From Prinia subflava (Eukaryota > Chordata > Aves > Passeriformes > Cisticolidae), in assembly GCF_021018805.1 (NCBI RefSeq), contig NC_086283.1, positions 57,737,775 to 57,801,774 on the forward strand: a DNA stretch of 64,000 nucleotides. Reading direction: 5' to 3'. This document shows positions 9,601 to 20,834 of the stretch, piece after piece (positions within the stretch are counted from its first letter, which is position 1; each line of letters begins with the position of its first letter). The notes under the pieces were generated by a model. It did no database searches. It had not been told where the DNA came from and saw nothing but the letters and a program-made list of their open reading frames with translations. The translations under genes were made by a program, and so were the position numbers.

Positions 9601-12600
9601 TGCAGCCAACTGCTGCTGACCTCGCTGCCAACTGCGGTCCCAGCAGCGGGGTTCCCTGCTTTCTGTCCTTCCACAGTGGACGCACATCTTCCCTTTGGGC
9701 TTGAAACATATGCCACAGGTCCCTGTTGCTGGCCTGTCTTGTGACTAGGGCGTTGGGGTGCTGGCCCCCTCCTTGTCCTGCAGTCCACCTGCAGCTTTTC
9801 CTTGATCAAAAGGCAGAGGAACTTTGAGAAGAGAGGCTCAGAAAATAGGCCGAAATGCTGAGGAGAGAGGGGCCAGGAAACAGGCAGCCATCAGAACAGG
9901 GAAGGAAGGTGGCATCTCCTTTCCTTTCACTTGCTGACCCTCCTGCTAAGTTTCTGGTTAAGACAGGAGTGCTGGAGGGCACAAAGACAGTACTGTGAAC
10001 TCTTCAGGTCGGGGGTTGTGGAAGGGATGAGGCTTCCATTTTTTTCTTTGGAGAGCATAGCTGGGACTTCATCTGGATATGTCTCTTCCCCTCGGCAGGA
10101 GAGACAGCTGGAACAACAGCGTTTGGAGGCGCAGCAGCAGCTGGAGGAACAGGCAAACCTCGTGGCAGAGGTACAGGGGGAGCAGGAGAAAAGGCTGCTT
10201 GACATGAAGCAGGAAGCTGTCATCATAGAAGCAGAATAAGCAATCATACGAAACAGAGCCAGTCAAAAGGCAAAGAGTGTGAAAAGAGAGTTTGTGTGTT
10301 GTATTGGACTCCTGTGAGCTCCTTAATGGCTCTGCTTCTCTGCACAATGTCTGTCTGGGTGGGATTGTGTCTTAGCTAGGCCTTGGTAAACTCAAGAATG
10401 AGAACAGAATACTCTTGGAGAGCACGAGCACATCAATGTTGCTTGCCACACAAGTGGTGTGTGGGAAGTTTAACGCGGTCTTCTCTTCCTTTCTGTGCAG
10501 CTCCAGCATCAGAAGGCTGCTGTCTTAACCAGAATGCACCAGATGGAGAGCAAGCTAATCCAAAGCCAGCAGCAAGTCAAGCAGCTGAGGCTGGAGCTGA
10601 GTAAGGAGCGGGAGAATGGGCAGGTGAGCCTGACCAGCCAGGTAGCAGAGGGAAGGGCAGGAATGGCGCCATGGACTATAGATCTCAGGCGAGGGAAGGC
10701 AAGGACTACTGCAGGCACTGGATGCACAGAGGCAGGTGCTAGTAAGATTTTTCCTGACACAATATCAAGGACAAGCTACAGCAAGCTCAGAGGGAGATGA
10801 AGGCAATGGAGAAGAGACACAAAGAAGAAATGGAAAGGATGCGCAGGATCCAGCTGCAGTACAGGCTGTGTGAACAAAAGCAGGTGAGTGGAAGAGCAGT
10901 AGGCACTGCACTCATGCAACAAGGGGTCTCTCCTCTTCTCACCTTTCCCCTGCACAGCAGCAGGTAGATGGAGGCAATACTCTGTGTTCTCCACGGCAGC
11001 TGGTCACAAGGACTCTTACTGGGCCACTGAATCTCAGCGGCTGCCGTGGGCAGCAGGGCTAATGCTTTGGCCAGTGGGCCGGCAATGCTGTGAATGTATT
11101 TCTGCTGTCCACAAAGTGCTGGCTTTGTATTTTGAGAGGTCTGTTCAGGTGAACGTGGTGACCCACACAGATTCCGAACAAGTTGTCCCTGTCCATGGTG
11201 AATGCAGTGCTGAGAAGAGGGTGAAATTTCAAGTTGCTTTTTCCCTTTCACAGTCTCTACTATGGCTGGCTGTGCCAAGCTGTAGTCTCTGACTGCTTGT
11301 TTGGGTTGGATTTGAGGTGGAAGAGTTGACAGCTCAGCTTGCAGCCTTACACCAGTGTTGTTCCAAAGGGCTTCCCTTTGAAATGGGCTGTCTGGGGAAT
11401 CTCTGCCAGCCACCTTTCTGACACAAATTAATTTCTTGTCCCAGATGGACACAGGCTCTGCAGCAGCGTCCTCCAAAGAAGGAGTCTCCCCTCTGCAGCC
11501 TGAAAACTCGAGCATGGACAGTTCATGCTGGTCAAGCCAGGAGAGAGAGAAGCAATGCCTGAAGATGCTGAGTACGTCCTGTGGATTTCCTGTGCAATGG
11601 AGCAGTGTGTTGTGTGTGTGCCTCAGCATCAGCTGTACCACATCTTCCTCCTCACCCCAGTGTCACATCGACATTCTGGACTCCCTACAGAAGCCATTGT
11701 TGTGCTTGGATGCAGCCGGGGAGCTCGTGGGGCATTCCTTTTGCCTCTGAGGGCAGCTGGGAGTGGGTGGGCTTTGCCTGAGCTTCCCTGTGCGGGAAAG
11801 GCAAAAGCAGGGATTGTTTCCCAAACCACAGAAGGCTGTGACCTAGCAAATGACCCAGTGAACACAGTGTGTGTGCTAGTGTGGCCAAAGTGATCAGCAC
11901 AGTTGGCTTCCTGGATTCCCTTTAGACTCCTGACTTGTCACTGGTCCTTGGAGACCAAATCCTTCTGAGAAGTTGATTGGCTGTGGGGCTGGTTTCATAC
12001 TGGGGTTGTTTTTAGGACTGGTATTACTTCTACGATTCCTTCTTGGTTGTGATGAGAATTCTACAGTTTGGTTAACCCAACCTCCTTGAAAAGAACATCA
12101 GGTACATCTTGAAAAGTCACATCAATGTGGCACGGTCAGACAAAACTGCCCTGCAGGCAATTCTCAGGAGGAAGCCTGCAGCCCCTCTGCAGCACATTCC
12201 TCCAGTACGGGGCACTTTGTCACGGTTAATGCCCAGCCAGTGAATACTCTTGGAATACTAAGCATCGGCCTCAATACTCTAGGAAAGCACACCAAGGCCT
12301 TGGCGACTCTGCAGTAAAACTCAGCTGGTTCTTTTAACTGGCAAGGGCTGGCAGTGCAGGGCTGTCAGAGAATAACCGGTGAGGTAAAGAGAGCCTGCTT
12401 TACTCAGTGTCTGCCATCAACTCTTGGGACAGAGGGTGGATTGATCTACTCCTCCGTGGGTCTGAACTCTGAGACAACCATCTTCTGTCTCGAGTGGTGT
12501 CAACAAGCTTGTGATGGAGCTCGGTCTGGCTGTGGCTTCTTCACAGTGGTTGTCAGTGGCCATTCATGGGCTTTGCCAAGCTTTTAGTCATACCTGCCCT

Positions 12601-15600
12601 GCCGCTGACGGCTGATGTGTCTGCAGAGGCTGGAGCCTTCCTTAGCTGGGAGGTTTCAGCTGCCGCCACGGTGCTGCAGCTTTGCCTGGACTCGTGAAAG
12701 GATCAGCACCTCCTTTGGGCAGCTGTGTGTGTCACGGCAGCGCCTGAGGAGCGGCGCTGTCCTTGTGACCCGTCTCGGCCGTGCCCGTTTGGGAAGATGG
12801 GGCACGTGGGCCGTGTTCAGGAGGCCGAGCCCAGTGCTGGTGCCTGCTGCCCCCCAGGCTGAAGACAAGGAGTTGTAGTTCTTCACTAAATGGGAATGGG
12901 CAAAGTCATCTTTGGAACTTAGGCTGCTCATAAAGGAAGAGAGTCCTAATTCTTACAGCCATTGTTCTTGGTGATGGCATGAGCTGCTGTTCTCTAAAAC
13001 TGGCAAGGCATTCTTTAGGCAAACTGCTGGGAGGTAGAGAAGTGCCCTCCTCTCCTGGAATTCACTTTGCAATATTCTTTCTGCTCTGCAAAAAGCAGCT
13101 GTTGATAAAAATTCACCCCAGATCCCAGGGGGCATTTAAACTCTGAAAGTATGAAACCTTTTGTGGAATCTCACAAGAGAGTGTTTCTCCCCAAGAAAAG
13201 GAAGGGTCATGATTTTTCAGCCCTCCTTCCCTTTGTAGATTGCAATCACTTGCCTTGGTGCCTGTTCCTTTCTGATCTCTGTGTGCTCTGAAGGTTTCTC
13301 CCTGGGCTTAGTTTGCTCTCAAGGTAAACCTGCAAAGGAGTATGGAGAATCAGACTGTGTGCAGGCCGTGTGTGTTTCAGAGCTGCCTGGCTTGCTGGGG
13401 CTGCTGCTGTTGTTGTTCTTGTTGATGTCACTGTAAGGCAACCGACCATGAATTGCTCAGAGCCTCACAGAGTGGAGCTGAGTTTCAGAGCTCCTAGAAG
13501 TCAGTCTCTCTCTTTTGAAGTTTGCTTCTTGCATTTTGTTTCTTTCAGGGAGCATTGTGAGCATGGCAGATCCAGCAGAGAAATACACTGGCTGGCAACA
13601 TATTGGCAGTGGGTGAGTGCAGCCACACTTCCTTCTACACAACTATGGGCCAGGTATTTTGGTGGTGCAGTATCAAGTGGGAAGTCAGGCAAGCTGCAAG
13701 CATCTTCAGAGCCCGGCTTTAGATTGTCCCTGTCTCAGTACTGATCACATGGCATCATCAAAGATAACTGGATGGTGCCAAAGTCTTGCCTGCTTTAGGG
13801 AGCAGCACCTGGAAGCCCTCCTGTCCCTCAAGCGTGTGGCACCAGTTTGCTTGTTTTCCTAGGAAACTTGGTTTTGTATGAGTCAAAGTAAGATGGCCAC
13901 ACTAAGGAAGGAAGCAAAACCTGAGAGAGAGCTTCCCTCCTGATAGCTGTCAGATAACAGCTGTTTTCTTTCCAAAATCTTGCTGAAAACAATATTCAGG
14001 GGTCAGGACACTAAGAAGGGCTGTGTGGTGTTGCCTGAGTTTAACGGATAGAATCAAGAGAGAGGTGAGAAGGCCCAACAGGCCTACGTGTTTCATTGCC
14101 TGGAAAGGCACGCCACACGCACAGACACAGAAAGGAAAAGGCAAAGAAAACCCCCACATCCATATTCTAGTGTGTACTTTGGAGATTTGTAGCAGCCCTT
14201 TTTTTTCCTGTTGGACGCCTCTTTTCTCTTGCACACGCTGCACGGCAGAGGGCTGCTGGGCTGCTGTGCCATTGGCTGAAGAGTAGATGACCTCTGGTGT
14301 TTTAGAGATGCTTCAGGCAGCAGAGAGCTCCCTCCTGGGCTGCCTTTTGCTTCTCAGCACTGAACAGCTTCTCTGTTCTCACCGCTGTCTTTTTTGTAGG
14401 GCTTTTGGCACCGTTTCTAAGGCCTTGAATGCTGCCAGGGGACAACAGGTAAGTGCCAACAGCCCATGCAGATTTTGCATCTCATTTCCCCTGGGATGGG
14501 ATCTGTGGCCAGAGCTTTGGGCCGCCTGTCTTTGCTACAAAGGCTGTCCCGCAGAAGCAGGCTGCAAAATGCATCTTGGACAGGCTTTGTCCTTCTTACC
14601 TAGCTGAATGGATGCAAGGACAGCAGTGGTGTTTTTCTGAGGACACACTGGCTTGGATTTACTGGCTAAATATGCATAGATTAGCTGATGGCAACAGCCC
14701 TCATTTTTGGACCAATTCCTCTTAAGCCCAGGTTCAGACACAGATAGGATTTCCCATTGTTTTCCATCACGTGGTGCAGTTTGAAAATATAATGCAAGAC
14801 CTAAAGAAGGAAAGATCTCGTCTGGAGTGCAGTTTGGCATTTCAGTCCTAGGTAACCTGGTACACACCCCCACACATATACATACACACACACACAGACA
14901 AAGACATCAGTGTGAAGAAGTTGATGAAGAGCTTTGAATAATACAACCTTGTGTTGGTCCTGTGTCAGTGACATGCCATTACAGAGCTGCTGCTTGTACT
15001 GAACAGACACGATGGTGTGTCTTGGAGAGTCCCACTGTTCTTTGGGGCTAAAAGTTCAGAGTCCTGAATTCTCATTGGTGGCTCTCAGCAAATACTACTC
15101 CATTGTCCTGGAGTAGTTCCTGATCCACCTGCAGTGCTGCGCTCAAGAACTGCACTTGGAGGCACTGCACTACAAGGCATTCTGTAAGCCCTAAAGCCCA
15201 TTTCAACCTGGTGTGTATCCATAATGTACCACAGAAAGGATTCTTCGTTTTTAAACCCACTACATAATTACAAGTCTAGAGCGTGGTGAAGAACGTTCTT
15301 CAGAGATGCAAAATCCAAACTGAAGAAGTTGGGATGTGCTAGAATTGCAACTTTGCTTTGAGTCGCCTTGGAGTTCTTTTCTGGACAGCATTTTCTCCCT
15401 AATGTCTGTCTGTATTTACTTTGGCGCACAGTCAAGAATGGCAGCAGTTTCTGAAGTGCTGGTCAAAGCCCCTAGAAATGCTAACGTGTTATCTGCGGTT
15501 TCAATTTCTTTTCACAGCAGCAACATTGCTTTTGGCTAGCAAAAGGTGTGTAAGCGATAAACAAAGTCTATTTGAGAAGTCTGTGGGTGCAGAGAGTGTT

Positions 15601-18600
15601 GTTAGCATTTTGTGGTTGATGGTTTGGATTCCCTTTTTACCCAGGTGACAAGGCATCCAGGCTCATGAGCGCACGGGAGAAAGAGGCTCATGTAATGTGT
15701 GCTCCTAACAGCTTTCAACATCATTGTAGGTGGCCATAAAAGAACTTAATCTCCAGCACCAGGGTGTCGAGGAAGTGTTAAAAGAAATCCTGGTCTTGAA
15801 AGAAAAAAGACACCCCAATATTGTCACCTACCTACAAAGGTAAATAGTTCTGGTGTTGTTCTGGGAATGTTCGTTTGCATACATGCAAGGCACAGATTGC
15901 AAAGCTCTTTCCTCACTGGCTGAAAAGCGATCTTTCTATTGCAGCAATCCACTCCTGTAAGAGACGTGGGAGGAGATTGCATTTTGTCCCCAGGAATGGT
16001 TCCTGGCATAAAGAGCTTGGAGACTGTTCTTAGAAATCTGGCTCTCTTACTAAGCCAGCAGCCTGTATGTTCACTGGCTGCATGTTCTTTTGCTGTTTTG
16101 GGGCATGAATTTTTCCAAGTGTCAGAGGAGAAGTGCTGGCAAAGCATCACAGCAATGATTTGCCTTGCCATGTTCCCACTCTTTTCCATTGCTATGCATG
16201 CCAAAAGACTAGACTAGGAGACACAGAATTTGCCAGGTTTGAAATTGGTTTTCCTGTTTTTGACTGTTCTTTATTCAAGAATTCCCAAAGGGTGTCCGCA
16301 GTGCTGCACACCCACTTGCCCAAGGCAAAAGCTCTGAACACTTGTGTCTCCTTGTTGCTGGAATTAAGGGTGCAATTTGTGTATGAAGATGATGAAGCAG
16401 CTGCTGGGATGTGTCTGCTTCCAGATTTATCTTTGCCTCCCAAAACAGCCTTTTTTGCCTGCTTGCCACCTGAACCATCTCCTTTTTTGTGGACGTGTCT
16501 TCCCCATTTAGACAGCACAGATTGCAAGCACTGGATAGCCTAGGTGGAGCGTGTCTTCATTTCATTCCATCTTCATTTAGCAGTGACCTGGAAGCAAAAC
16601 TCAACTGTAGGCTTTTCTTCCGTACGGCAATTTAGCTTTGCACATTCAGCTCCACGCTGTTGTTTTCCTCTTCCAGCTACCTTGTCAATGGGGCTGTCCT
16701 GCTGGTGCTGGAGTACATGGACGGAGGCTCTTTAGCTGAGGTTGTCAGAAAGAAAAGGATGGATGTAGGACACATAGCAACAGTCTGTCGCGAGGTAAGG
16801 AATCCTGCTTGTGCTTGGGATGGCTTGGATGGGCTTGTCCTTTGAAAGCTTTGCTGAGTGATTCCATGTTCAGAGCTTTTTTTCTGTCTTGCTCTTATGC
16901 TTCAGAGAAGCAAGAGCATCTGGACGGAACTGTCTGCCAGTGTCCCTGCCCTTACTATAGTCTGTTCTTTACGCTTCTCTACCATTGTTGAACTCTCTGT
17001 CTCCTTTTCCTTTGTATTTTCTCTTCTGTGCTTTGCCTCTCCAAGCCTTTGCCCACAATCTTTCTGCACTGACTTCTTTGCCTGTAAATGCAAAGGTGTC
17101 CGAGTTTGAGACCAACGGCAAAGCCAAAGGGAGACTCATCTCTCACAGGTCTCAGCTTCAAGGGATGGCATGGCACCCCCATGGTGCTTGCTGCTGAAAA
17201 CTGACTCATCAGCTACTTCCAAATCTGCTGTGGAGGCAGCCATCGGACGCTTGTCCTCCAGTCTCCCGCCTGACAGTGATCCCCTTGGTACCTAAGGCAG
17301 GGACTTTTCCTCTTTTGGAAAACCCTCCTTTGTCCTTGGGATGGGGAGAACATATCCACCGGAGCAGCAGTATTGTGACTGGCTTTGCAGGGGACAGACT
17401 CCTGCAACGACTGATGTTTGCCCCTCAGAAACAAAGATGCCTTCCCTTGGAAAGATCCTGCTCTCCTGGGGTTGCAGCAGCAAGCTCTTCCTCTTGCCAG
17501 CACTCAGTGTTCCTGTGGGATCCGTGAATCTTCATGAGCAGTTTCCTTTTGTGTGTGATGAATTCAGATCAGGCTAACTTTTGGCCTCCTGTTTCTTTTT
17601 TCTCTCTCAGTGCCTGCAAGGCCTGGCTTTCCTTCATGCCAACCAGGTGATCCACAGGGACATCAAAAGTGCCAACATCCTTCTGAGCCGGGATGGCGCC
17701 GTCAAGTTGGGTGAGTGTTCTTGGTCAGGCGCAGCACTCTGGGGAGGAGCTGGGCTGGGGCTGCTTTTGTTTGGCTGCCAGGTGCCAGCAGTGGAGCTGC
17801 TGAGAGTGCACGGAGCACTGCTGCGAGCTCAGGGTGCGGCTGGAAGGTGCTGAGTGGGGCTGAGAGGCACAAGGTGTCAAGAGTAACTTTGGTTTGTGTG
17901 TGCTCCTTCCAAAGGGAGAGAGTTACAGTGTAAACCTTCATGTGAATGAGGAAAAGCCAAGGTGGGAATCGTGGCAGGTTTGTTAAGGGGACAACTCTCA
18001 ATTTTCTTGGCTGCAGTCCTGAGGAAAGAGAGCACAGCTGCTTTTCCAGCAAGATTGAGCACTGCATTGTGAGACTTGGAGTGAGAAACCCTTTTCCTTG
18101 GTTTCCTCTTTGAAGCAGTGTTTGTTTTTCTCCTCAGCTGATTTTGGCCTCTGTACTTGGCTCACCCCTGAGCACAGTAAACGGAAGTCCGTGGTCGGCA
18201 CCCCTCGCTGGATGGCACCCGAGGTGGTGAGAGGAGAGCCATACGGCCCCAAAGTGGACATCTGGTCCCTTGGCATCGTGGGAATACACATGGCCAAAAG
18301 AGAGACTCCTTACATTCGTCTAAACAGTGCCAGGGTAAGGTGCAAGTACGCTCAGGTACCGGTGTCCTTCTGGTCTGTCTCCATTAGACAAAATCCCATG
18401 CCCACAGCTTCAACTGGTTCCACCAAGGCCCACTTTGAAAAAAGGTCCCTGGGGCTCTCATGAGCTGTCAAGGCAAGGCCTCTTGCAGGTTGCAATAACT
18501 GGGGCTGCACCAGAGCCTTTTGTCTTTTGGGAGAGCAGGCTCATCTCTAATGGTCTGCTAGGCAAAAAATTGCCACTGCAGACTGGAGCTTGAAATACGG

Positions 18601-20237
18601 CGTCTAGGTGAGCACTTAAGGATATGGAAGAAACAGGAAGGCTCTCATGTTTCCTTTCCTTCAGGCTATGTATCTGATAAGCACGCAGGGGGCACCAGAT
18701 GTGCACACGCTCAGGCTGCCCGCTGCCTTGCGTGACTTTCTGGGCTGCTGCCTGCAGATGGATGTGGACAGGCGAGGCTCTGCCAAGGAACTTCTGCAGG
18801 TACGATGCAAAGCGGCTGCAGGCCCACCAGCTCTTCCCTCGCACAAACTCCAGGACATCAGATGGGCCCCCTGTAGTGATCTCTGCTCTGGGTGCTTTTC
18901 AAATGGAAACCAAGTGGGATCCAAGACTGACTGAGGTTAGATGGGACCAGTGAAGGTCATCTAGTCCAAACTGCCTGCCACTGGCAAGGACATGCTCAAG
19001 GAGATCAGGTTGCTCAGAGCCCCATCCAACCTGACCTTGAATGTTGCCAGGGGTGGAGCACCTGCCAGCTCTCTGGGCAGCCTGTGCCCCTGTTTCAGCA
19101 CTCCCCTGGAAAACAGTTTCCACCTTCAGAGCCAATCTGAATCCACTCTCTTTGAGCTTAAAAGCAGTCCCCTTTGTCCTCTTGCAATTGGCCCTGCTAA
19201 CAGATGTGTCCCTATCTTTCTTCTAAGCCCCTTCCAAGATTGAAAGGTCTCCTTGGGGCTTGCCCTTCTGCAGGCTAAACAAGCCCAAGTGTCTTAGGTA
19301 ATCCTCAGAGGAGAGCTCGCAACTTGTGGTCATTTCTGAGGCCCCCTTTTGCTCTTGGCTGCTGTGTTCAGGTTTAGCTGCTAGCCAAGGCAGTGAACTA
19401 TTGCAGTGCTGGGGGTGGAGGCCTGCAGTGGGGCTTGAAGAACTCAAGGAAAGCAGTCCCTGCCAAGCGGTTCTACACTGGTCTGTGGCAAGGCAAGGGC
19501 TGTGTGGAGCTGCCTGTGAGCCTCAGAGCGCACCCAGCTTGTCCCTCCTGGCCCACTCTTAGAGGTTCCTGCCAGCCAAACAGGGACAGCTGAGCAGGAT
19601 TTGTGCCAGCCCCATGTGCTGCCTGGCCCGGTCAAGTAGATGAGAACCTCTGCGGCTTTGCTGCCAGGTTTTGTGGCAGACAGGGAGCTGGTGAGTGGGC
19701 CACTTCCTTGGCTGTCCCAGCTGTGAAGGAAGATGCCAGCCAGCACAGGAGGGGAAGGGCATGCCAAGGAAGACATTGCTCTGCCTGCAAGCCAGAGCTG
19801 AGTCCATCTGCGCTCTGCCGTTTGTGTCTGTCTGTGTTTCTGGGTGCTAGAGGAATCCAGCTTGACCCTGATAGAAGCTCAGTTTGGAAAAGGATGCTTT
19901 CCTTTCTCCTTTGGCTCTTTACTTTCAATTTCTTTTGTTTTTTCCCTTTGGACAGCATCCATTTCTCAAATTAGCGGAGCCTCTCTTCAGCCTCTTCTGG
20001 CAGCCTGATTGCTGTCATCCCTGCAGCAAAGTAGTGCAGGCAGCACAAGGACACCTCATGAGTTGGAGAAAAGAGCCTCTGAGGACAGGAAGAAATCTTG
20101 AGGAGAGAGGGGCCAGGAAACAGGCAGCCATCAGAGCGGGAAAGGAAAGGTGGCATCTCCTTTTCTCCCACTTGCTCATCCTCCTTCTAAATTTCTGCTT
20201 AGGACAGCATTGCTGGGGGTCACAAAGTCACTATTAA
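3647..20237 (+). CDS. Chimeric coiled-coil / PAK-like Ser/Thr kinase gene, copy 1 (20 coding exons, 820 aa)
   Basis: Predicted cytoplasmic protein kinase. The exons are 3647-3722, 4507-4544, 4985-5107, 5904-6007, 6949-7087, 7244-7437, 8804-8931, 9128-9297, 10099-10170, 10501-10623, 10770-10883, 11445-11571, 13549-13612, 14400-14448, 15730-15839, 16677-16794, 17611-17710, 18138-18334, 18665-18799 and 19956-20237. All introns are GT/AG, all phases match, and the sum is 2,463 nt including the stop. The start ATG has A at -3 and G at +4. Residues 1-38 are Arg-rich (12 Arg, one acidic). Residues 39-113 are a Pro/Glu/Ala-rich linker. Residues about 114-427 are Glu/Gln/Lys/Leu-rich and look coiled-coil, resembling rootletin/CEP250-type proteins. 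Residues about 470-740 are a PAK-like kinase domain, followed by an unrelated tail. Group I PAKs are about 545 aa and carry an N-terminal CRIB region, which is absent here. The exon 9 donor is weak (gtacag), and reading past it meets TAA at 10237. The kinase part is sure. The joining of all exons into one mRNA is inferred from phase alone. Confidence 0.8.
7192..7210. repeat. (TGT)n microsatellite in intron 5
   Basis: A run of six to seven TGT triplets in intron 5. It has the same length in the other units at 32604-32622 and 58007-58025. The poly-Gln and poly-Asn runs in antisense open frames come from it. Confidence 0.85.
9826..9990 (+). repeat. Intron 8 block paralogous to the kinase C-terminal exon (block A)
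   Basis: This sequence closely matches 20066-20231, which is the last third of exon 20 plus the stop region. Both share words such as GAGGAGAGAGGGGCCAGG and AACAGGCAGCCATCAGA in the same order. It lies inside intron 8 here and has no coding role in the model. Copies occur at 35238-35402 and 60641-60805. Confidence 0.85.
10171..10239 (+). other. Exon 9 extension with destroyed splice donor and in-frame stop (copy 1)
   Basis: After the weak donor at 10171 (gtacag) the frame continues for 22 more codons of convincing coiled-coil composition (for example [11 protein letters not shown]) and then reads GAA followed by TAAGCA. A single G inserted before TAAGCA would give a strong donor, in the phase that exon 10 needs. 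I infer a 1-bp deletion of the donor G that made a stop codon at 10237-10239. Copy 2 (stop 35649-35651) and copy 3 (stop 61052-61054) carry the same sequence, so the change predates the array. Confidence 0.6.
11661..12043 (+). repeat. Intron 12 block paralogous to the gene's 3' untranslated region (block B)
   Basis: It closely matches 20252-20613 downstream of the kinase stop codon. Shared words include GAGGGCAGCTGGGAGTGGGT and CAAATGACCC(A/G)GTGAACAC. Blocks A and B are adjacent at the 3' end of the gene but are separated here by 1.67 kb containing coiled-coil exons 9-12. Copies occur at 37073-37455 and 62476-62858. Confidence 0.85.
14861..14898. repeat. CA-rich microsatellite in intron 14
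   Basis: An imperfect CA run interrupted by CCCC and ATATAC. The copy in unit 2 is at 40273-40310 and no length difference was seen. Confidence 0.8.
18935..19300 (-). mobile_element. CR1-type LINE fragment in intron 19 (unit 1)
   Basis: The + strand reads the reverse complement of a CR1 3' region. Characteristic words are AAGGTCATCTAGTCCAAACT, CTCAGAGCCCCATCCAACCT and CTGCAGGCTAAACAAGCCC. It is truncated at both ends, with no reverse transcriptase frame. It is old and was carried along in the duplication. Confidence 0.85.
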
Positions 20238-20773
20238 TGTCACTACTGTGGTCTCACACAGACATTTTGGACTCCTTACAGAAGCCGTTGTTGTGCAGCC
20301 AGGGAGCTCCTGGGGCATTCCTTTTGCCTCTGAGGGCAGCTGGGAGTGGGTGAGCTTTGCCTGAGCTTCCCTGTGCAGGAAAGGCAAAAGCAGGGATGAT
20401 TTCCCAAACCACAGAAGGCTGTGACCTAGCAAATGACCCGGTGAACACAGTGTGTGTGCTAGTGTGGCCAAAGTGATCAGCACAGTTGGCTTCCTGGATT
20501 CCCTTTCAAATTCTCCAGCCATTGGAGACAAAATCCTTCAGAGAAATTGGCTGTGGGGCTGCTTTCATACTGGTGTTGTTTTTATGATTGGTAGTACTTG
20601 TACTATTCCTTCTACAGATCACATGGGCCCCTGCCATGTAAGTCTCCACTCCAGGTGCTTTTCAAATTAAAACAAAGGAAAGCTGCAGTGAAGCAATTGA
20701 GGAAGAGGAGATGACCAGGAGCAGTTCGGGATTTCCTTCTCCAATGCCAGCTTGGAGATGGACTCAGAATAAA
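20238..20773 (+). terminator. 3' untranslated region and candidate poly(A) signal, gene copy 1
   Basis: The stop codon TAA (20235-20237) is followed by about 530 bp, most of it block B, and then by AATAAA at 20768-20773. This is the first canonical polyadenylation signal on the + strand after the stop that I noticed. It lies just before the minus-strand LTR. Transcript data would be needed to fix the end. Confidence 0.45.
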
Positions 20774-20834
20774 AATCCTAGAAACCCCCAAGCTCTGTTG
20801 GAGGGGTTTGGATTGCCCCCTTGGTCACCTTATC

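Larger units (their letters stand above)
5904..10883 (+). other. Coiled-coil-encoding exons 4-11 (copy 1), rootletin/CEP250-like
   Basis: Eight exons encode residues about 80-427. From exon 5 on they are rich in Glu, Gln, Lys, Arg and Leu, with regular hydrophobic spacing. Exons 6-8 carry stretches such as [16 protein letters not shown] and AKEVIL, which resemble the repeated coiled-coil segments of rootletin (CROCC) and related centrosome-linker proteins. Exons 10-11 carry [11 protein letters not shown] and [11 protein letters not shown]. Coiled coils of this kind usually give dimerisation or filament anchoring. The specific relation to rootletin is by eye and could be convergent. Equivalent exons lie at 31316-36295 in copy 2 and 56719-61698 in copy 3. 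Confidence 0.6.
13549..20237 (+). other. PAK-like kinase-domain exons 13-20 (copy 1)
   Basis: The domain opens with [16 protein letters not shown], matching the stretch just before the kinase domain in group I PAKs. It has the glycine loop GSGAFG (489-494), VAIK with catalytic Lys511, the alpha-C Glu526, HRD with catalytic Asp600, Asn605, DFG (618-620), activation segment [10 protein letters not shown], and VDIWSLGI. The PAK activation-loop threonine (Thr423 in PAK1) aligns with Ser634, still phosphorylatable. The PAK end motif appears as [13 protein letters not shown] (728-740). All residues needed for phosphotransfer are present, so activity is plausible. The autoinhibitory and CRIB regions of PAK1-3 are absent. 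The equivalent in copy 2 is 38961-45641. Confidence 0.92.

Noticed and set aside
10237..10242. Possible AT-AC (U12-type) donor after exon 9 instead of a lost GT donor
   Set aside because: ATAAGC does not fit the U12 donor consensus, and splicing there would put exon 10 into a frame that soon meets TAA.
10787..11641. 284-codon minus-strand open frame, the longest in each unit
   Set aside because: It lies antisense across exons 11-12 and their introns, shows no recognisable domain, and is best explained as a chance open frame opposite coding sequence. Its copies in units 2 and 3 are only duplicates.
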